Below, in pieces: positions 8,079 through 17,797 of a stretch of 64,000 nt of DNA. Every line of letters starts with the position of its first letter. The first letter of the stretch is position 1. The notes beneath the pieces were generated by a model. It saw nothing but the letters and a program-made list of their open reading frames with translations. It did no database searches and was not told the DNA's origin. This DNA comes from Cryobacterium psychrophilum (GTDB lineage: Bacteria > Actinomycetota > Actinomycetes > Actinomycetales > Microbacteriaceae), in the NCBI RefSeq assembly GCF_004365915.1, contig NZ_SODI01000001.1, positions 2,914,001 to 2,978,000 on the forward strand, read 5' to 3'. The position numbers were made by a program, and so were the translations under genes.

Positions 8079-8963
8079 GTGAGCGACAAACGAGACCAAT
8101 TGAATGGCGCGGGCGCCCAAATCGCCACCGAGGTCAGCATCAACTTCGGCTCGAGCCTGGCTGGCCTGCTCATTCCCGTGGTGGGATCACCGGTCGTCGT
8201 CGCGGCGCGCCAAATCGTGATGGTCTGTGTCATCCTGCCGTTCTACCGGCCGAAGCTCTCGAGTCTCAGCTGGTGCCGGGTGTGGCCGGCACTGGCGCTG
8301 GGCGTCGTGCTCGCCGTCATGAATCTCACTTTTTACGAGGCCGTCGGCCTGCTCGGGCTGGGTATCGCGGCTACGATCGAGTTTCTCGGGCCGTTTGCCC
8401 TGGCCCTGGCCACATCCCGCAGGCCCCTCGACTTTCTGTATGCCACGGCGGCAGCCGGTGGCGTTTTTCTGCTCACCTGGTCGGACGGCACACTGAGCCT
8501 ATGGGGCATCGTGCTCGCGCTCACCGCTGCGGCCTCCTGGGCCGCGTACATTCTGCTCACCAGACGGGTGGCCACCGAATTCGCGGGGCTGGAAGGCATC
8601 ACGATCGCGAGCCTCGTCAGCCTGGCCCTTGTGGTGCCGCTTGCTCTCTTCACCGTCGATTTCAGCCGACTCAACTGGGGCGTCGTCGGCCTGCTCGCTC
8701 TCATCGGAGTGCTGTCCTCGGCGTTCCCGTACACGGTCGACACGTATATTCTTCGCCGTATCACTCCGCGCCTCTACTCCATCATCACGAGTTTCGGTCC
8801 CGTGATCGCCGCCGGTTTCGGGGCTCTCGTTCTCGGGGAGTCGTTCACACTTCAGCAGCAGATCGCCATCCTCGTGGTGTGTGTGGCCGCCGGTGCCGCC
8901 ATCGCCACGCAGCGCGAACGTCCTCGCTCCGACCTTGAGCTCATCGCCACCGCCGTCCCCTAG
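8079..8963 (+). CDS. EamA/RhaT-family transporter (RhtA-like)
   Basis: GTG 8079 is preceded by AGGGGAGG with 7 bases of spacing. The 294-residue product is almost wholly hydrophobic with about ten helices in two EamA repeats (about 10-130 and 150-275). The end of repeat two reads PRLYSIITSFGPVIAAGFGALVLGE, close to the RhtA threonine/homoserine exporter group. It is probably an inner-membrane metabolite exporter. Its TAG stop is part of the CTAG that flanks the insertion sequence, yet CTAG is present on both sides of the element, so the native stop was probably the same. Confidence 0.8.
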   Translation: MSDKRDQLNGAGAQIATEVSINFGSSLAGLLIPVVGSPVVVAARQIVMVCVILPFYRPKLSSLSWCRVWPALALGVVLAVMNLTFYEAVGLLGLGIAATIEFLGPFALALATSRRPLDFLYATAAAGGVFLLTWSDGTLSLWGIVLALTAAASWAAYILLTRRVATEFAGLEGITIASLVSLALVVPLALFTVDFSRLNWGVVGLLALIGVLSSAFPYTVDTYILRRITPRLYSIITSFGPVIAAGFGALVLGESFTLQQQIAILVVCVAAGAAIATQRERPRSDLELIATAVP

Positions 8964-8976
8964 GACGCTGCTGATT
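8964..8976 (+). repeat. Left terminal inverted repeat of the IS
   Basis: GACGCTGCTGATT, matched perfectly by the reverse complement of 10768-10780. A looser match (a GGGG tract) continues inward. Confidence 0.85.
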
Positions 8977-9150
8977 TAGGGGTTGTGGGGAGGCCTGGCG
9001 AGTCGTGAGAGCGATTTTTGGCCTGTGTATTTCATGGTGACGCCTCTCATTTCTCGTTTTTGTGGTGGTGTTGATCTTCGCGTGCGGGGCGGTTGCGGTC
9101 TCTGATGGCCGTCTGCGGCCGGCGGCCGTGGGTGGCCGTCTTCCGGGGTG

Positions 9151-10707
9151 TTATCCCATGGCCCAGATCCCGCTCTGGCGGGTGAGGCCGAGGTTCAGAA
9201 GCCGTTTAAGGTTGATTCCGGCCGCCCGATTCACCCACCACGCGTTGTTCTTCACGACGCCTCGGTAAGGGACGCGGCGGGACTTGCGTGTCATCCAGGC
9301 GATGGAGCGTTCAACCATCGGCCGGTGTTGTCGATAATCGGCTTGGAAGAGCGGATCCTGAGCCCGGACACGGTGCTCCCGGCGTATGGCGTCATGCTCA
9401 CGGAGCAGCATTTTCTTGCCGCTCTTCGCCGTCGTGCACTGCGTCATGAGGGGGCAGGTGGCGCAGGAACTACCAAAACTTGCGCGCCCCGCAGCACTGA
9501 GTGGGCGGGTCTGACCCGCTGGGCAGGTGACCGTGTTCGTGGTCTCGTCGATAGTGAAATCATCGACGGTGAAGCCGCCGGGAATCGCCCGTCCCAGCGG
9601 CGGTGGTTTGATGATCGCGGTGTGACCGGCGGCGGTGATCGCGGCGAGAAGCTCACCACTGCCATAAGCAGAATCGCCCAGAACATCGACGTTCTGGGCG
9701 CCGATGCTCGTGTCTTTGGTGACTAGTTCCATGCCGCGGGCCGCGTCGCTGTTGGCCAAACCAGCCGCCTTGGTCAGGATCGCCGCGGTCACCAGGCCCG
9801 TGTCCGGTTCGATGATGATGTGGCTTTTGAAGCCGTCGACTTTCTTCTGCCGGCTCTTGTGCGCGTGACGGGCATCAGGATCAACGGTGGAAATGACCCG
9901 GTCCGGGGCGACCCGCCGCGCAATTTTCCACCGCCCCTCCGTTTCATGCGACCCGTCTGCCGGCTCAACGTCCTGCCCGGCGACCAACGCGAGCAGGGCG
10001 ACGGTTTCCTGCTGCGCGTCGGTGAGAACCGTCGGGTCAATGCCGGCCAGCAAGGACAGGGCATCGGTGACGAGCGCGGACACGAGGTCGTCGCGAGCGG
10101 CTCGGTCATCCCACGCGATATCCGGTTTCCCTGGCTTCGCGTAATCGTGACCGGTCAACGCGGACACGAGCACATCCGCGCCGGGAATCTCCCGGCCCAC
10201 CCGGCGGATCTGCGCAACGAGCTGTGTGACGGTGTCCTGACGCGCGACAGCGTCCTCCAAAATTGTGGAGTCCAACGCACGTCGCTTCCGACCCGATAAC
10301 GCCCCGGACTGCTCGATAACCTCGGTCACTGCCTCAAAAATACGGTGGGGGCGCGTGCTGTTCGCGAGGCGGCGGCGCCAATACGTGAGGACCGTCGGAT
10401 GAAACGACGCGTCCGTCAACGCGAACCCGCAGGCCGCTTTCCACCGCAAGTCGAACGTGACCGCCTCGGCCGTTTCCCGATCCGAGAGGCTATGCAACGT
10501 CTGCAACACCATCACCGACGCGATCACATCCGCTGGCGTGGACGGGCGCCCCCGACCGGACGGAAACAAATCCTCGAACGCGTCATCGGGGAACAACTCG
10601 TGCCGATGATCGGCGAGGAACTTGAACACGGAACCCGCTGGAAGCATATGCCCCGCCATCGACTCGACATCCAAAAGCTGACGTTGACCATCATCACGAC
10701 CCTGCAT
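9151..10707 (-). CDS. IS1182-family-like DDE transposase
   Basis: The 518-residue protein has an N-terminal DNA-binding part (PADVIASVMVLQTLHSLSDRE), a DDE core with ALDSTILEDAVA, and a second Asp near VLGDSAYGSG. The C-terminal DDE_Tnp_1_6-like part carries CATCPLMTQC and the catalytic-Glu region HRPMVERSIAWM. The frame is unbroken, so it is likely active. It catalyses cut or copy transposition of the flanking element. The family call is from motif layout, including the Cys cluster. Confidence 0.9.
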   Translation of the reverse strand: MQGRDDGQRQLLDVESMAGHMLPAGSVFKFLADHRHELFPDDAFEDLFPSGRGRPSTPADVIASVMVLQTLHSLSDRETAEAVTFDLRWKAACGFALTDASFHPTVLTYWRRRLANSTRPHRIFEAVTEVIEQSGALSGRKRRALDSTILEDAVARQDTVTQLVAQIRRVGREIPGADVLVSALTGHDYAKPGKPDIAWDDRAARDDLVSALVTDALSLLAGIDPTVLTDAQQETVALLALVAGQDVEPADGSHETEGRWKIARRVAPDRVISTVDPDARHAHKSRQKKVDGFKSHIIIEPDTGLVTAAILTKAAGLANSDAARGMELVTKDTSIGAQNVDVLGDSAYGSGELLAAITAAGHTAIIKPPPLGRAIPGGFTVDDFTIDETTNTVTCPAGQTRPLSAAGRASFGSSCATCPLMTQCTTAKSGKKMLLREHDAIRREHRVRAQDPLFQADYRQHRPMVERSIAWMTRKSRRVPYRGVVKNNAWWVNRAAGINLKRLLNLGLTRQSGIWAMG

Positions 10708-10767
10708 GAATCAAGTCTTAATCATCGGCCCGCAAACCCGAGCAGGCGCGCCTTAATACCCCAGATT

Positions 10768-10780
10768 AATCAGCAGCGTC
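10768..10780 (-). repeat. Right terminal inverted repeat of the IS
   Basis: AATCAGCAGCGTC, the reverse complement of 8964-8976, followed by CTAG. Confidence 0.85.
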
Positions 10781-10784
10781 CTAG

Positions 10785-10831
10785 CCCGCGCTCCCGCGCT
10801 CCCGCGCTCCCGCGCTCCCGCGCTCCCGCGG
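10785..10831. repeat. 8-bp tandem repeat array (CCCGCGCT)
   Basis: Five exact copies of CCCGCGCT and most of a sixth start one base after the CTAG at the right end of the IS. The array lies downstream of the pentapeptide-repeat gene. Confidence 0.9.
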
Positions 10832-10926
10832 CTGTCGGGGCCCCCGAAATCGGTGACTGCTACGGTAACCGGCGTAGCGGCGACCGAAACCGGGGGCGGC
10901 GACCGAGAACGGGAGCACCCGCGCCG

Positions 10927-11583
10927 CTACTCGACGAGGATGCCGAGGTGCGCCGCGAGCAACGGCGCGAGCAGCGCAAGCTGCGCGTCATCGATCGTGG
11001 CGCCGCGAAGTCCCTCGAGACCGTGGATGGCCCCGAAATCGCTCGAACGCAGGTCCACGTCCTTGAGCGTGGCACCGTTCACGTCGAGGGTGCCGATGCG
11101 GCAGTTCTGCAGCTCGAGCCGTTGCACCGTGGCGCTGCCGAGGTCGAGTTCGTCGATGATGCAGTTGGAGATGAGAACGTCAGTGAGGGTGGCGTTGCGC
11201 AGGTTGACGAAGTCGAGTTTGGAACCGTCGATGTGCACGGAACGCATCTGCGCTTCATAGGCCTCGACAGAGCCGAGACGCGCGTGATCGATGCGCACAT
11301 CACGCCACGTGGACCGCGGGGCGCTGAACACGGGGGCGTGCAGGTCGGTGGCCACCACCTCCGAGAAGGTCACGCCGCGCAGTTTCGTCTCGGTGAACGT
11401 CACGCCCACGAACTCACACTCGCGAAACGAGGAGCCCGTGAGATCACGTGCGGTCAGGTCGCATCCGCTGAACCGTTCGGCTTCGAGGTCGTCACCGCTG
11501 CGAAGCCGTGCCCCGTCATTATCAGTGAGGTCGTCGAGCCGAATCGTGTCGATCGTGGGACTGCGGGTGCGTGACCGCGCCAC
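10927..11583 (-). CDS. Pentapeptide-repeat protein
   Basis: The 218-residue protein starts at GTG 11583, two bases after the stop of the upstream gene. From about residue 20 to 190 it shows degenerate A(D/N)LXX-type five-residue repeats (DLTARDLTGSSFRECEFVG, GSKLDFVNLRNATLTDVLI). These form a right-handed quadrilateral beta-helix in this family. Some members mimic DNA and protect gyrase from quinolones, but most have no known role, and nothing here assigns one. It is co-transcribed with the Ddn-like gene. Confidence 0.8.
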   Translation of the reverse strand: MARSRTRSPTIDTIRLDDLTDNDGARLRSGDDLEAERFSGCDLTARDLTGSSFRECEFVGVTFTETKLRGVTFSEVVATDLHAPVFSAPRSTWRDVRIDHARLGSVEAYEAQMRSVHIDGSKLDFVNLRNATLTDVLISNCIIDELDLGSATVQRLELQNCRIGTLDVNGATLKDVDLRSSDFGAIHGLEGLRGATIDDAQLALLAPLLAAHLGILVE

Positions 11584-11585
11584 GC

Positions 11586-12038
11586 TCAGTCGGCGACGAC
11601 GGGTTCGAGCACGAAGACCGGAATTGTTCGCTCGGTCTTGGCCTGGTAGTCCGCGTAGTCGGGATACGCGGCAACCGCGCGCTCCCACCACTCGTCCTTC
11701 TCGTCGCCGGTCACTTCACGCGCCGTCATGTCCTGCTTCTGCGCGCCGTCCTGCAACTCCACGACGGGGTGAGCCACCACGTTCGCGTACCAGACCGGGT
11801 TCTTGGCGCTGCCTCCCAGAGAGGCGACGGCGGCGTAGCGCCCGTCGTGCTCCACCCGCATGAGTGGTGTCTTGCGCAACTTGCCGGATTTCGCGCCGAG
11901 CGTCGTCACGAGGACCACGGGCATACCGCGCATCGTGGTGCCCTCTGTTCCGCCAGAACTTTCGTAGAGGTCAACCTGGTCACGTACCCACTGGGCCGTG
12001 CTTGCTTCATATTCTCCGATAAGGGGCATACCCGGCAA
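11586..12038 (-). CDS. Deazaflavin (F420)-dependent nitroreductase-family protein
   Basis: The 150-residue protein has the Ddn/DUF385 pattern: [29 protein letters not shown], then [20 protein letters not shown]. These proteins are split-barrel folds that use cofactor F420H2 to reduce quinones or nitro-compounds in actinobacteria. An ATG nine bases downstream is an alternative start. It is coupled to the pentapeptide gene. Confidence 0.85.
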   Translation of the reverse strand: MPGMPLIGEYEASTAQWVRDQVDLYESSGGTEGTTMRGMPVVLVTTLGAKSGKLRKTPLMRVEHDGRYAAVASLGGSAKNPVWYANVVAHPVVELQDGAQKQDMTAREVTGDEKDEWWERAVAAYPDYADYQAKTERTIPVFVLEPVVAD

Positions 12039-12071
12039 AACACCTCGAGAGGCGACAGTATTCCGACGCGT

Positions 12072-12605
12072 TCAGGCCGCCGTTGCGACAAACAGGTCGC
12101 ACCGGGTGTCGTAATAGGCATCCGTTACACCCGCATGGCGCATGCCGATGCGTTCGCACACCCGCTGCGATGCCAGGTTGTGCGGGTTGGTCACGGCCAC
12201 GATCCGTTCCAAACCGTGCGCGAAGGCGTGCCGCAGAACAGCGGATGCCGCTTCGCTCGCGTAGCCCTTGCCCCACGCGTCCGGATGAAAATGCCAGCCA
12301 ATCTCGGTTTCTCCTGCCAGGTCAACGGCGAGGTTCGTTCCGGAAGCCGGGATGTACTTGAGCACAACCGTTCCGAGTAACTTGCCGCTGTCCGATTCGG
12401 TCACCGCCCAGACGCCACGCACGCCGTCGTCGATAAGATTCCAGGCCGTGAGACGGTCGAAGGCATCATCCATTGATGCCATCATCCACGGCATGACGCC
12501 GACGTAGCGCTGCACGTCCCAGCGCGAGTACACATCCAGGATGAAGTCCGCATCGGTGACGTACCACGGCCGTAAGAGGAGCCTGTCCGTGCGGAGACGG
12601 TGCAT
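12072..12605 (-). CDS. GNAT N-acetyltransferase, RimJ/RimL-like
   Basis: The start at 12605 gives MHRLRTDRLLLRPW, the classic N-terminus of RimJ/RimL-type GNAT proteins, and a 177-residue product. The acetyl-CoA-binding region is HPDAWGKGYASEA at about residue 113, followed by NLASQRVCERIGM. It probably acetylates an amine or protein N-terminus; the substrate is unknown. The frame is open further upstream, but that part is antisense to the neighbouring transporter gene's end. Confidence 0.85.
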   Translation of the reverse strand: MHRLRTDRLLLRPWYVTDADFILDVYSRWDVQRYVGVMPWMMASMDDAFDRLTAWNLIDDGVRGVWAVTESDSGKLLGTVVLKYIPASGTNLAVDLAGETEIGWHFHPDAWGKGYASEAASAVLRHAFAHGLERIVAVTNPHNLASQRVCERIGMRHAGVTDAYYDTRCDLFVATAA

Positions 12606-12633
12606 GGGGTGCCGATCATTTGTGACACGAAGG

Positions 12634-13863
12634 CTAGTGCGGACGGTGGGGCGCATAGCGCGGAATGTACCGATATAGCAGTATGGCCCCAAAAAGGCCA
12701 ACCATGCCCATAACGCCGCTCGCGATTGAAAGGGTGGCGACGCCGGTCAGGCCGGCGACGGCGAGGGGAGCGGCCGCACTACCGGCATCCGCGGTGAAAC
12801 GCCATGCCCCGAGGAACGCGGCCGGGCCGATTTTGGGCGCCAGGTCGGCGCCGAGCGTCATGAGCAGGCCACTGCCGATGCCGTTGGCGAGGGAGAGAAA
12901 CATGGCGATGCCGATGAACCACTCCACGTTTGCGGGCAGGTCATGGGTGAGGGCGAGCACGAGGTGACCGGCGGCGAGACCGAGCATGGACGGCAGGGCG
13001 CTCCACATGCGCCCGAAGCGGTCCATGATCTGCCCGCTGACATAGAACAGGGCAAAGTCGATGCCTCCCGCGATTCCGATGATGAGTGCGGTGTGGGGCG
13101 CGCTGATGCCGATACTCACCGCCCAGAGCGGGAGCATGACCGTGCGGCTTGCGCGCATGGCACCCACGAGAGCGGCGCCCGTACCCAGGCGAACGAGGAG
13201 CGCGCGGCTGTCACGGATCGTCGCGAACAGGCCGGGAGCGGGCAGGTCTGCCGGCGCGGCGGCGCGGGTGGGGCGTTGGCCAAAGGTGGCAGAGGGATCG
13301 GGCAGCAGGAGCAGGATGACGGCCGCCCCCACGGAGCAGACGATGAACAGCCAGAACGCCGACCGCGTCGACCCGGTGACGAAGATGAGTCCGGCGGCCA
13401 AAATCGGCCCGATGAACCAGCCGGCGCGAAACACCCCGCCGAGGGTGGAGAGCGCCCTGGCCCGGTACACGCGCGGCACGTAGCTCGCCATGAAGGCGTG
13501 CCGAGCGAGAGCGAAGATGGCGGTGGCGATGCCGATGAGAAATATGCCGACTCCGAGCACCCAGGGGTTCGGCGCCACGAGGCACACGACCACCGAGATG
13601 ACGGTGAGGAGCGAGGCCCACAGCATGGCGTTGCGCTCGCCGAGGCGGGAGACGACGGCTCCGCTGGGGATATCACCCACGAGTTCGCCGAGCATGATCA
13701 TGGCCGCGATGAAACCGGCGACGGCGAGGGTGGCGCCGAGATCATTGGCCACGAGCGGAATCAGGGGGATGATCGCGCCCTCGCCGATGGAGAAGAGCAG
13801 GGTCGGGAGAAAAGCGGCCATGGCGACCGACCTCAGGCTGAAAGGGCGCTCGGCATTACTCAT
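12634..13863 (-). CDS. MFS transporter
   Basis: The 409-residue protein begins [15 protein letters not shown] and has about 12 hydrophobic segments. The signature loop between helices 2 and 3 is [16 protein letters not shown], and the loop between helices 8 and 9 is [13 protein letters not shown]. It is a secondary transporter of the major facilitator superfamily, perhaps drug or sugar efflux. It is divergent from prfB, with 78 bp between the starts. The same frame remains open into prfB sequence, but the family N-terminus fixes the start at 13863. Confidence 0.85.
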   Translation of the reverse strand: MSNAERPFSLRSVAMAAFLPTLLFSIGEGAIIPLIPLVANDLGATLAVAGFIAAMIMLGELVGDIPSGAVVSRLGERNAMLWASLLTVISVVVCLVAPNPWVLGVGIFLIGIATAIFALARHAFMASYVPRVYRARALSTLGGVFRAGWFIGPILAAGLIFVTGSTRSAFWLFIVCSVGAAVILLLLPDPSATFGQRPTRAAAPADLPAPGLFATIRDSRALLVRLGTGAALVGAMRASRTVMLPLWAVSIGISAPHTALIIGIAGGIDFALFYVSGQIMDRFGRMWSALPSMLGLAAGHLVLALTHDLPANVEWFIGIAMFLSLANGIGSGLLMTLGADLAPKIGPAAFLGAWRFTADAGSAAAPLAVAGLTGVATLSIASGVMGMVGLFGAILLYRYIPRYAPHRPH

Positions 13864-13941
13864 TGGTGTCGATGCTACGCCTGCCCCCGCCGGGAAACCG
13901 CCGGTCCGAGCGCCAACAGGCCGGGTAGGCTGGACCCCGAC

Positions 13942-15054
13942 ATGATTGACTTGGACTTTTCGGAGCAGATCGCCGCATTGCGGACCACGTTTGGCGACAT
14001 ACGTTCGGTGGTCGACGTTGAACGGCTGCGGGCCGACATCGCCGAACTCAGCGAAGAGGCCGTCGACCCCGACCTGTGGAACGACACGGAGCACGCCCAA
14101 AAGGTCACGAGCGACCTGAGCCATCGGCAGAGCTCCCTCACTCGCATCGAGAGCATCGAGACACGCCTCGACGATCTTGAGTTGCTCGTGGAGATGGCCA
14201 ACGAGGGGCAGGGCGACCAGGACTCGGCCGATGAGGCCGCGAGCGAACTCGCGAGCCTGCAGAAGCTTCTGGGCGAGTTGGAGGTGCAGACCCTGCTCAA
14301 CGGCGAATTCGACGAGCGCAACGCCGTCATCACCATTCGCGCTGGCGCCGGGGGAGTGGATGCTGCAGACTTCGCCGAGATGCTGCTGCGCATGTACCTG
14401 CGCTGGGCAGAGCAGCACGACTACCGCACCAGCGTGCTTGACATCAGCTACGCCGAAGAGGCCGGCATCAAGTCAGCCATCGTTGAAGTTGATGGGACCT
14501 ACGCCTTCGGCACCCTGAGCGTTGAGGCCGGCACCCACCGCCTCGTGCGCATGAGTCCGTTCAACTCGGCCGGAAAACGCCAGACGTCTTTCGCCGCGGT
14601 CGAGGTCGTTCCATTGATCGAGCAGACCGAATCCATTGAGGTGCCCGACAACGACATTCGCGTCGACGTGTTTCGGTCGAGCGGCCCCGGCGGCCAGTCG
14701 GTGAACACCACCGACTCCGCGGTGCGCATCACCCACCTTCCCACCGGAACGGTGGTGAGCTGCCAGAACGAGAAGAGCCAGATCCAGAACCGCGCCGCGG
14801 CGATGCGCGTGTTGCAGTCCCGTCTGCTCCTGCTCGAGCGCGAGAAGGAAGCGGCCACCAAGAAGGAGCTCGCCGGAAACATCACGGCGAGCTGGGGCGA
14901 CCAGATGCGCAGCTACGTGCTCGCGCCCTACCAAATGGTCAAGGACCTCCGTACGAACCACGAAGTCAACAACCCCACCAATGTGTTCAACGGTGACCTG
15001 GACGGGTTCATCTCCGCGGGCATCCGCTGGCGTAAGAGGGCGCCGCAGGACTAA
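13942..15054 (+). CDS. prfB: Peptide chain release factor 2
   Basis: The 370-residue protein carries the GGQ catalytic motif at 250-252 ([17 protein letters not shown]) that triggers peptidyl-tRNA hydrolysis, and the SPF tripeptide at 205-207 that reads UGA. Acting on the ribosome, it terminates translation at UGA and UAA. The gene is in one continuous frame: there is no in-frame UGA near codon 26, so the autoregulatory +1 frameshift of many bacterial prfB genes is absent. It is followed by ftsEX in the conserved actinobacterial order prfB-ftsE-ftsX-smpB. Confidence 0.95.
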   Translation: MIDLDFSEQIAALRTTFGDIRSVVDVERLRADIAELSEEAVDPDLWNDTEHAQKVTSDLSHRQSSLTRIESIETRLDDLELLVEMANEGQGDQDSADEAASELASLQKLLGELEVQTLLNGEFDERNAVITIRAGAGGVDAADFAEMLLRMYLRWAEQHDYRTSVLDISYAEEAGIKSAIVEVDGTYAFGTLSVEAGTHRLVRMSPFNSAGKRQTSFAAVEVVPLIEQTESIEVPDNDIRVDVFRSSGPGGQSVNTTDSAVRITHLPTGTVVSCQNEKSQIQNRAAAMRVLQSRLLLLEREKEAATKKELAGNITASWGDQMRSYVLAPYQMVKDLRTNHEVNNPTNVFNGDLDGFISAGIRWRKRAPQD

Positions 15055-15116
15055 TCGCTGGGAATAGGTATGTCGCTGTCGCAAAACGGCTGCGGCCTGC
15101 CTAGGCTCAAAAGGCC

Positions 15117-16253
15117 ATGATTCGATTTGATCACATCACCAAGAAGTATCCCGGTACAACCCGACCGGCCCTGGACTCTATTGACCTTGAGATTCTGCGC
15201 GGCGAATTCGTGTTCCTGGTCGGCGCGTCCGGCTCGGGAAAATCGAGTTGTCTGCGACTCGTGCTGAAGGAAGAGAAGCCCACGAGCGGCAGCATTCACG
15301 TGCTCGGCCACGATCTGCGCTCCATCTCCAACCGCAAGGTGCCCTACTTTCGTCGCAACCTCGGTGTGGTTTTCCAGGACTTCCGCCTTCTGCCGAACAA
15401 GAACGTGTTCGACAATGTGGCGTTCAGCCTGCAGGTGATCGGCAAGTCACGCGGATTCATTCAGGAGGCCGTTCCCGACACCCTCAAGATGGTTGGGCTG
15501 GCTGAAAAGGCACTGCGCCTGCCCCACGAACTCTCCGGCGGAGAGCAGCAGCGCGTGGCGATCGCCAGGGCCATCGTGAACAAGCCCCAGATCCTGCTGG
15601 CCGATGAGCCGACCGGAAACCTGGACCCGACGACGAGCGCCGAAATCATGGCGTTGCTCGCGAGCATCAACGCGAGCGGCACCACGGTGATCATGGCCAC
15701 CCACGAGGCCGGAATCGTCGACAAGATGCAGCGTCGAGTGATTGAACTCGAGCACGGCACGATCGTGCGCGACGAGCGTCAAGGCGGCTACGCCACGGCG
15801 TCGATCCCCACCGTTCCAGGTGCAGCGCAGCCCGAGGCCCCCGTGCAGGCACCCCCGGTGTTCACGGCCCCCGTTGTTGCGGCCCCCGCGGCCGCAGCGG
15901 AGGTCCCATCCCGCGAAGCGCTGTTCTTCCCGCCCGCGCCGATGCCCGAAGCGGCACGTGAACCCGAAGTCGTTCCCGTGGCTGCAGAACCCGAACCAGA
16001 AGTCGAACCCGCCCCTGTGTCGGCACGTTTATCTGATTTCGACAGGCCGGCCGTTCCCTCCCCGCTCGCCCCGCCCGCCGCCGAACCGGAATCCCCGGCC
16101 GACGACACAGTCCCCGCCATGACGCGCCCGATTCTGCCGGTGACCCAGCACGACGCACCCGAACAGCTCACGCTGGCCGAGAAGCTCGGGCTTCGTGCCC
16201 CGGGCGAGAAACCCGACCAAACCGGCGAGCAGAACGTAGGCCCCACCCGATGA
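15117..16253 (+). CDS. ftsE: Cell division ATP-binding protein FtsE with long Pro/Ala-rich tail
   Basis: Residues 1-225 form an ABC ATPase: Walker A GASGSGKSS at 36-44, signature LSGGEQQR near 140, Walker B ILLADEPTGNLDP and the switch His in MATHEAG. With FtsX it transmits cytoplasmic ATP hydrolysis to peptidoglycan hydrolases at the septum. Residues about 226-378 are an unusual extension rich in Pro, Ala and Glu, of low complexity. FtsE proteins usually end near 225. The stop overlaps the ftsX start (ATGA). Confidence 0.95.
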   Translation: MIRFDHITKKYPGTTRPALDSIDLEILRGEFVFLVGASGSGKSSCLRLVLKEEKPTSGSIHVLGHDLRSISNRKVPYFRRNLGVVFQDFRLLPNKNVFDNVAFSLQVIGKSRGFIQEAVPDTLKMVGLAEKALRLPHELSGGEQQRVAIARAIVNKPQILLADEPTGNLDPTTSAEIMALLASINASGTTVIMATHEAGIVDKMQRRVIELEHGTIVRDERQGGYATASIPTVPGAAQPEAPVQAPPVFTAPVVAAPAAAAEVPSREALFFPPAPMPEAAREPEVVPVAAEPEPEVEPAPVSARLSDFDRPAVPSPLAPPAAEPESPADDTVPAMTRPILPVTQHDAPEQLTLAEKLGLRAPGEKPDQTGEQNVGPTR

Positions 16254-17164
16254 GACTTGCACTCGTACTTTCTGAGGCCGCGAACGGCCTGCGTCGCAAC
16301 GCATCCATGGTGGTCTCCGTCGTGCTGGTCACGTTCATCTCCCTCACTTTCGTGGGCGCCGCCATTCTGATGCAGATGCAGATCGGCCAGATGAAGACCT
16401 TCTGGTACGAGAAGGCCCAGGTGGGCATCTACATGTGCACCGATGTCTCGTCCGGCGAGACGTGCACGGGCGGCGAAGCCACCCAGGAGCAGATTGACGC
16501 GGTGGAGGAACAGCTCAAGTCGCCGACCCTGGCCCCGTTCGTGGACAAGTACTACTTCGAAACGCACGAGCAGGCGTTCGAGAACTTCCAGGCGCAGTTC
16601 AAGGGCAACCCGGTGGCCGACTATGTGTCGCCGGACCAGCTCAATCAGACGTTCTGGGTCAACCTGATTGACCCCTCACAGTCCGACGTTCTTGTGGAGA
16701 GTCTCTCCGGGCAGGCCGGCGTGGAGAACGTGGCTGACCAGCGTAAATACCTCGACCAGATCTTCTCTGTGCTCAATGTTGCCAGTTACACCGCCATCGG
16801 GATCGCCGGGCTGATGCTCGTGGCCGCGGCGCTGCTCATCGCCACGACCATCCGTCTGTCGGCGTTCTCACGGCGGCGCGAGCTGGGGATCATGAGGCTT
16901 GTCGGAGCGTCGAACCGGTTCATTCAGACGCCGTTCATTCTCGAGGGTGTGTTCGCGGCGCTCCTCGGCTCGCTGCTTGCCGGCGGGGCCATCGTGGCCA
17001 TTGTGCACTTCTTTGTGCAGGGGTACCTCGGCGTCAGGCTCACCGGATTCTCGCTCGTTGGCATAGAGGACGCGATTCTCGTCGTGCCGATTCTGTTGGT
17101 GGTTGGCGCGGTCCTGGCCGCGTTCTCGGCCAACTTCGCGATCACGCGGTACCTCAAGGTCTAG
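16250..17164 (+). CDS. ftsX: Cell division membrane protein FtsX
   Basis: The 304-residue protein has one N-terminal membrane helix (about 20-45), a large extracytoplasmic domain (about 50-170) with one Cys pair ([11 protein letters not shown]), and three C-terminal helices in the FtsX/MacB permease domain (about 175-300; [15 protein letters not shown]). It anchors FtsE and regulates a periplasmic-side cell wall hydrolase. It is translationally coupled to ftsE. Confidence 0.95.
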   Translation: MRLALVLSEAANGLRRNASMVVSVVLVTFISLTFVGAAILMQMQIGQMKTFWYEKAQVGIYMCTDVSSGETCTGGEATQEQIDAVEEQLKSPTLAPFVDKYYFETHEQAFENFQAQFKGNPVADYVSPDQLNQTFWVNLIDPSQSDVLVESLSGQAGVENVADQRKYLDQIFSVLNVASYTAIGIAGLMLVAAALLIATTIRLSAFSRRRELGIMRLVGASNRFIQTPFILEGVFAALLGSLLAGGAIVAIVHFFVQGYLGVRLTGFSLVGIEDAILVVPILLVVGAVLAAFSANFAITRYLKV

Positions 17165-17234
17165 CCTTCGGCCTGCTCGCGCTAGACTGATGGGCTGCCC
17201 CGCACAAGCGGGCCGTTCAAGTATTGGAGAAATT

Positions 17235-17711
17235 GTGCCCAGGGAAAGTGGCGAGAAGGTCGTAGCGACGAACCGCAAGGCGCGCCACGACTATTCCATC
17301 GGTGATACGTATGAGGCCGGAATAGTCTTGAGCGGCACCGAGGTGAAGTCCCTGCGCGCCGGTCGAGCGTCGCTCACCGATGGCTACGCCTTCATCGAGG
17401 GCGGTGAGATGTGGCTGGATGCCGTGCACATTCAAGAGTACGCCGCGGGAACCTGGACGAACCATCCGCCCCGCCGCAAGCGGAAGCTCCTGCTGCACAA
17501 GCAGGAGATCATCAAGATCAGCCACAAGACAAAAGAGGGTGGCTACACCCTCGTTCCGCTGCGCATCTACTTTCTGAACGGTCGCGCCAAGGTGGAGATC
17601 GCGGTCGCCAAGGGCAAGAAAGAGTATGACAAGCGTCAGACCCTGCGAGAACGCCAGGACAAGCGTGAGTCGGATCGTGCCATGTCTGCCCGTCGCCACT
17701 TGGGTGACTAG
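17235..17711 (+). CDS. smpB: SsrA-binding protein SmpB
   Basis: GTG 17235 has GGAGA four bases upstream. The 158-residue product has the SmpB core: [39 protein letters not shown] and a basic tail ([21 protein letters not shown]). It binds tmRNA and delivers it to stalled ribosomes for trans-translation. Its partner ssrA lies 86 bp downstream on the same strand. Confidence 0.95.
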   Translation: MPRESGEKVVATNRKARHDYSIGDTYEAGIVLSGTEVKSLRAGRASLTDGYAFIEGGEMWLDAVHIQEYAAGTWTNHPPRRKRKLLLHKQEIIKISHKTKEGGYTLVPLRIYFLNGRAKVEIAVAKGKKEYDKRQTLRERQDKRESDRAMSARRHLGD

Positions 17712-17741
17712 TTGGTACCGAGTCCGTCCTTGCGGTAGACT
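17712..17741 (+). promoter_or_regulatory. Candidate promoter for ssrA
   Basis: TTGGTA at 17712-17717 and TAGACT at 17736-17741 are separated by 18 bases. The pair lies just after the smpB stop and about 57 bp before the mature 5' end of tmRNA. This is inference from consensus only. Confidence 0.4.
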
Positions 17742-17797
17742 TAAGGACTGCGAAAGCAGTTTGGTAATTCAACAGCGTGTGACAACCACCTCTTTAT

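Larger units (their letters stand above)
8964..10780 (-). mobile_element. IS1182-family-like insertion sequence, complete
   Basis: A 1.8-kb unit is bounded by 13-bp perfect terminal inverted repeats (GACGCTGCTGATT) and contains one full-length transposase on the minus strand. CTAG lies directly outside both ends (8960-8963 and 10781-10784), fitting a 4-bp target duplication. CTAG is palindromic, so it could also be counted as part of the repeats. The intact gene and ends suggest recent insertion. Confidence 0.85.

Noticed and set aside
10785..10831. Tandem repeats as a CRISPR array
   Set aside because: The unit is 8 bp with no spacers, and no cas genes are present in the window.
12943..13941. 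A long open stretch in front of prfB in the same frame
   Set aside because: It is antisense to the MFS transporter, has charged low-complexity residues (Gly, Glu, Asp, Arg), and lacks the family N-terminus, which starts at 13942.
13942..14030. A programmed frameshift in prfB
   Set aside because: No in-frame TGA follows a CTT-type slip site near codon 25; the frame is continuous.
13864..14418. An extension of the MFS transporter frame into prfB
   Set aside because: The MFS family N-terminus begins at 13863; the extra part is antisense to prfB and not hydrophobic.
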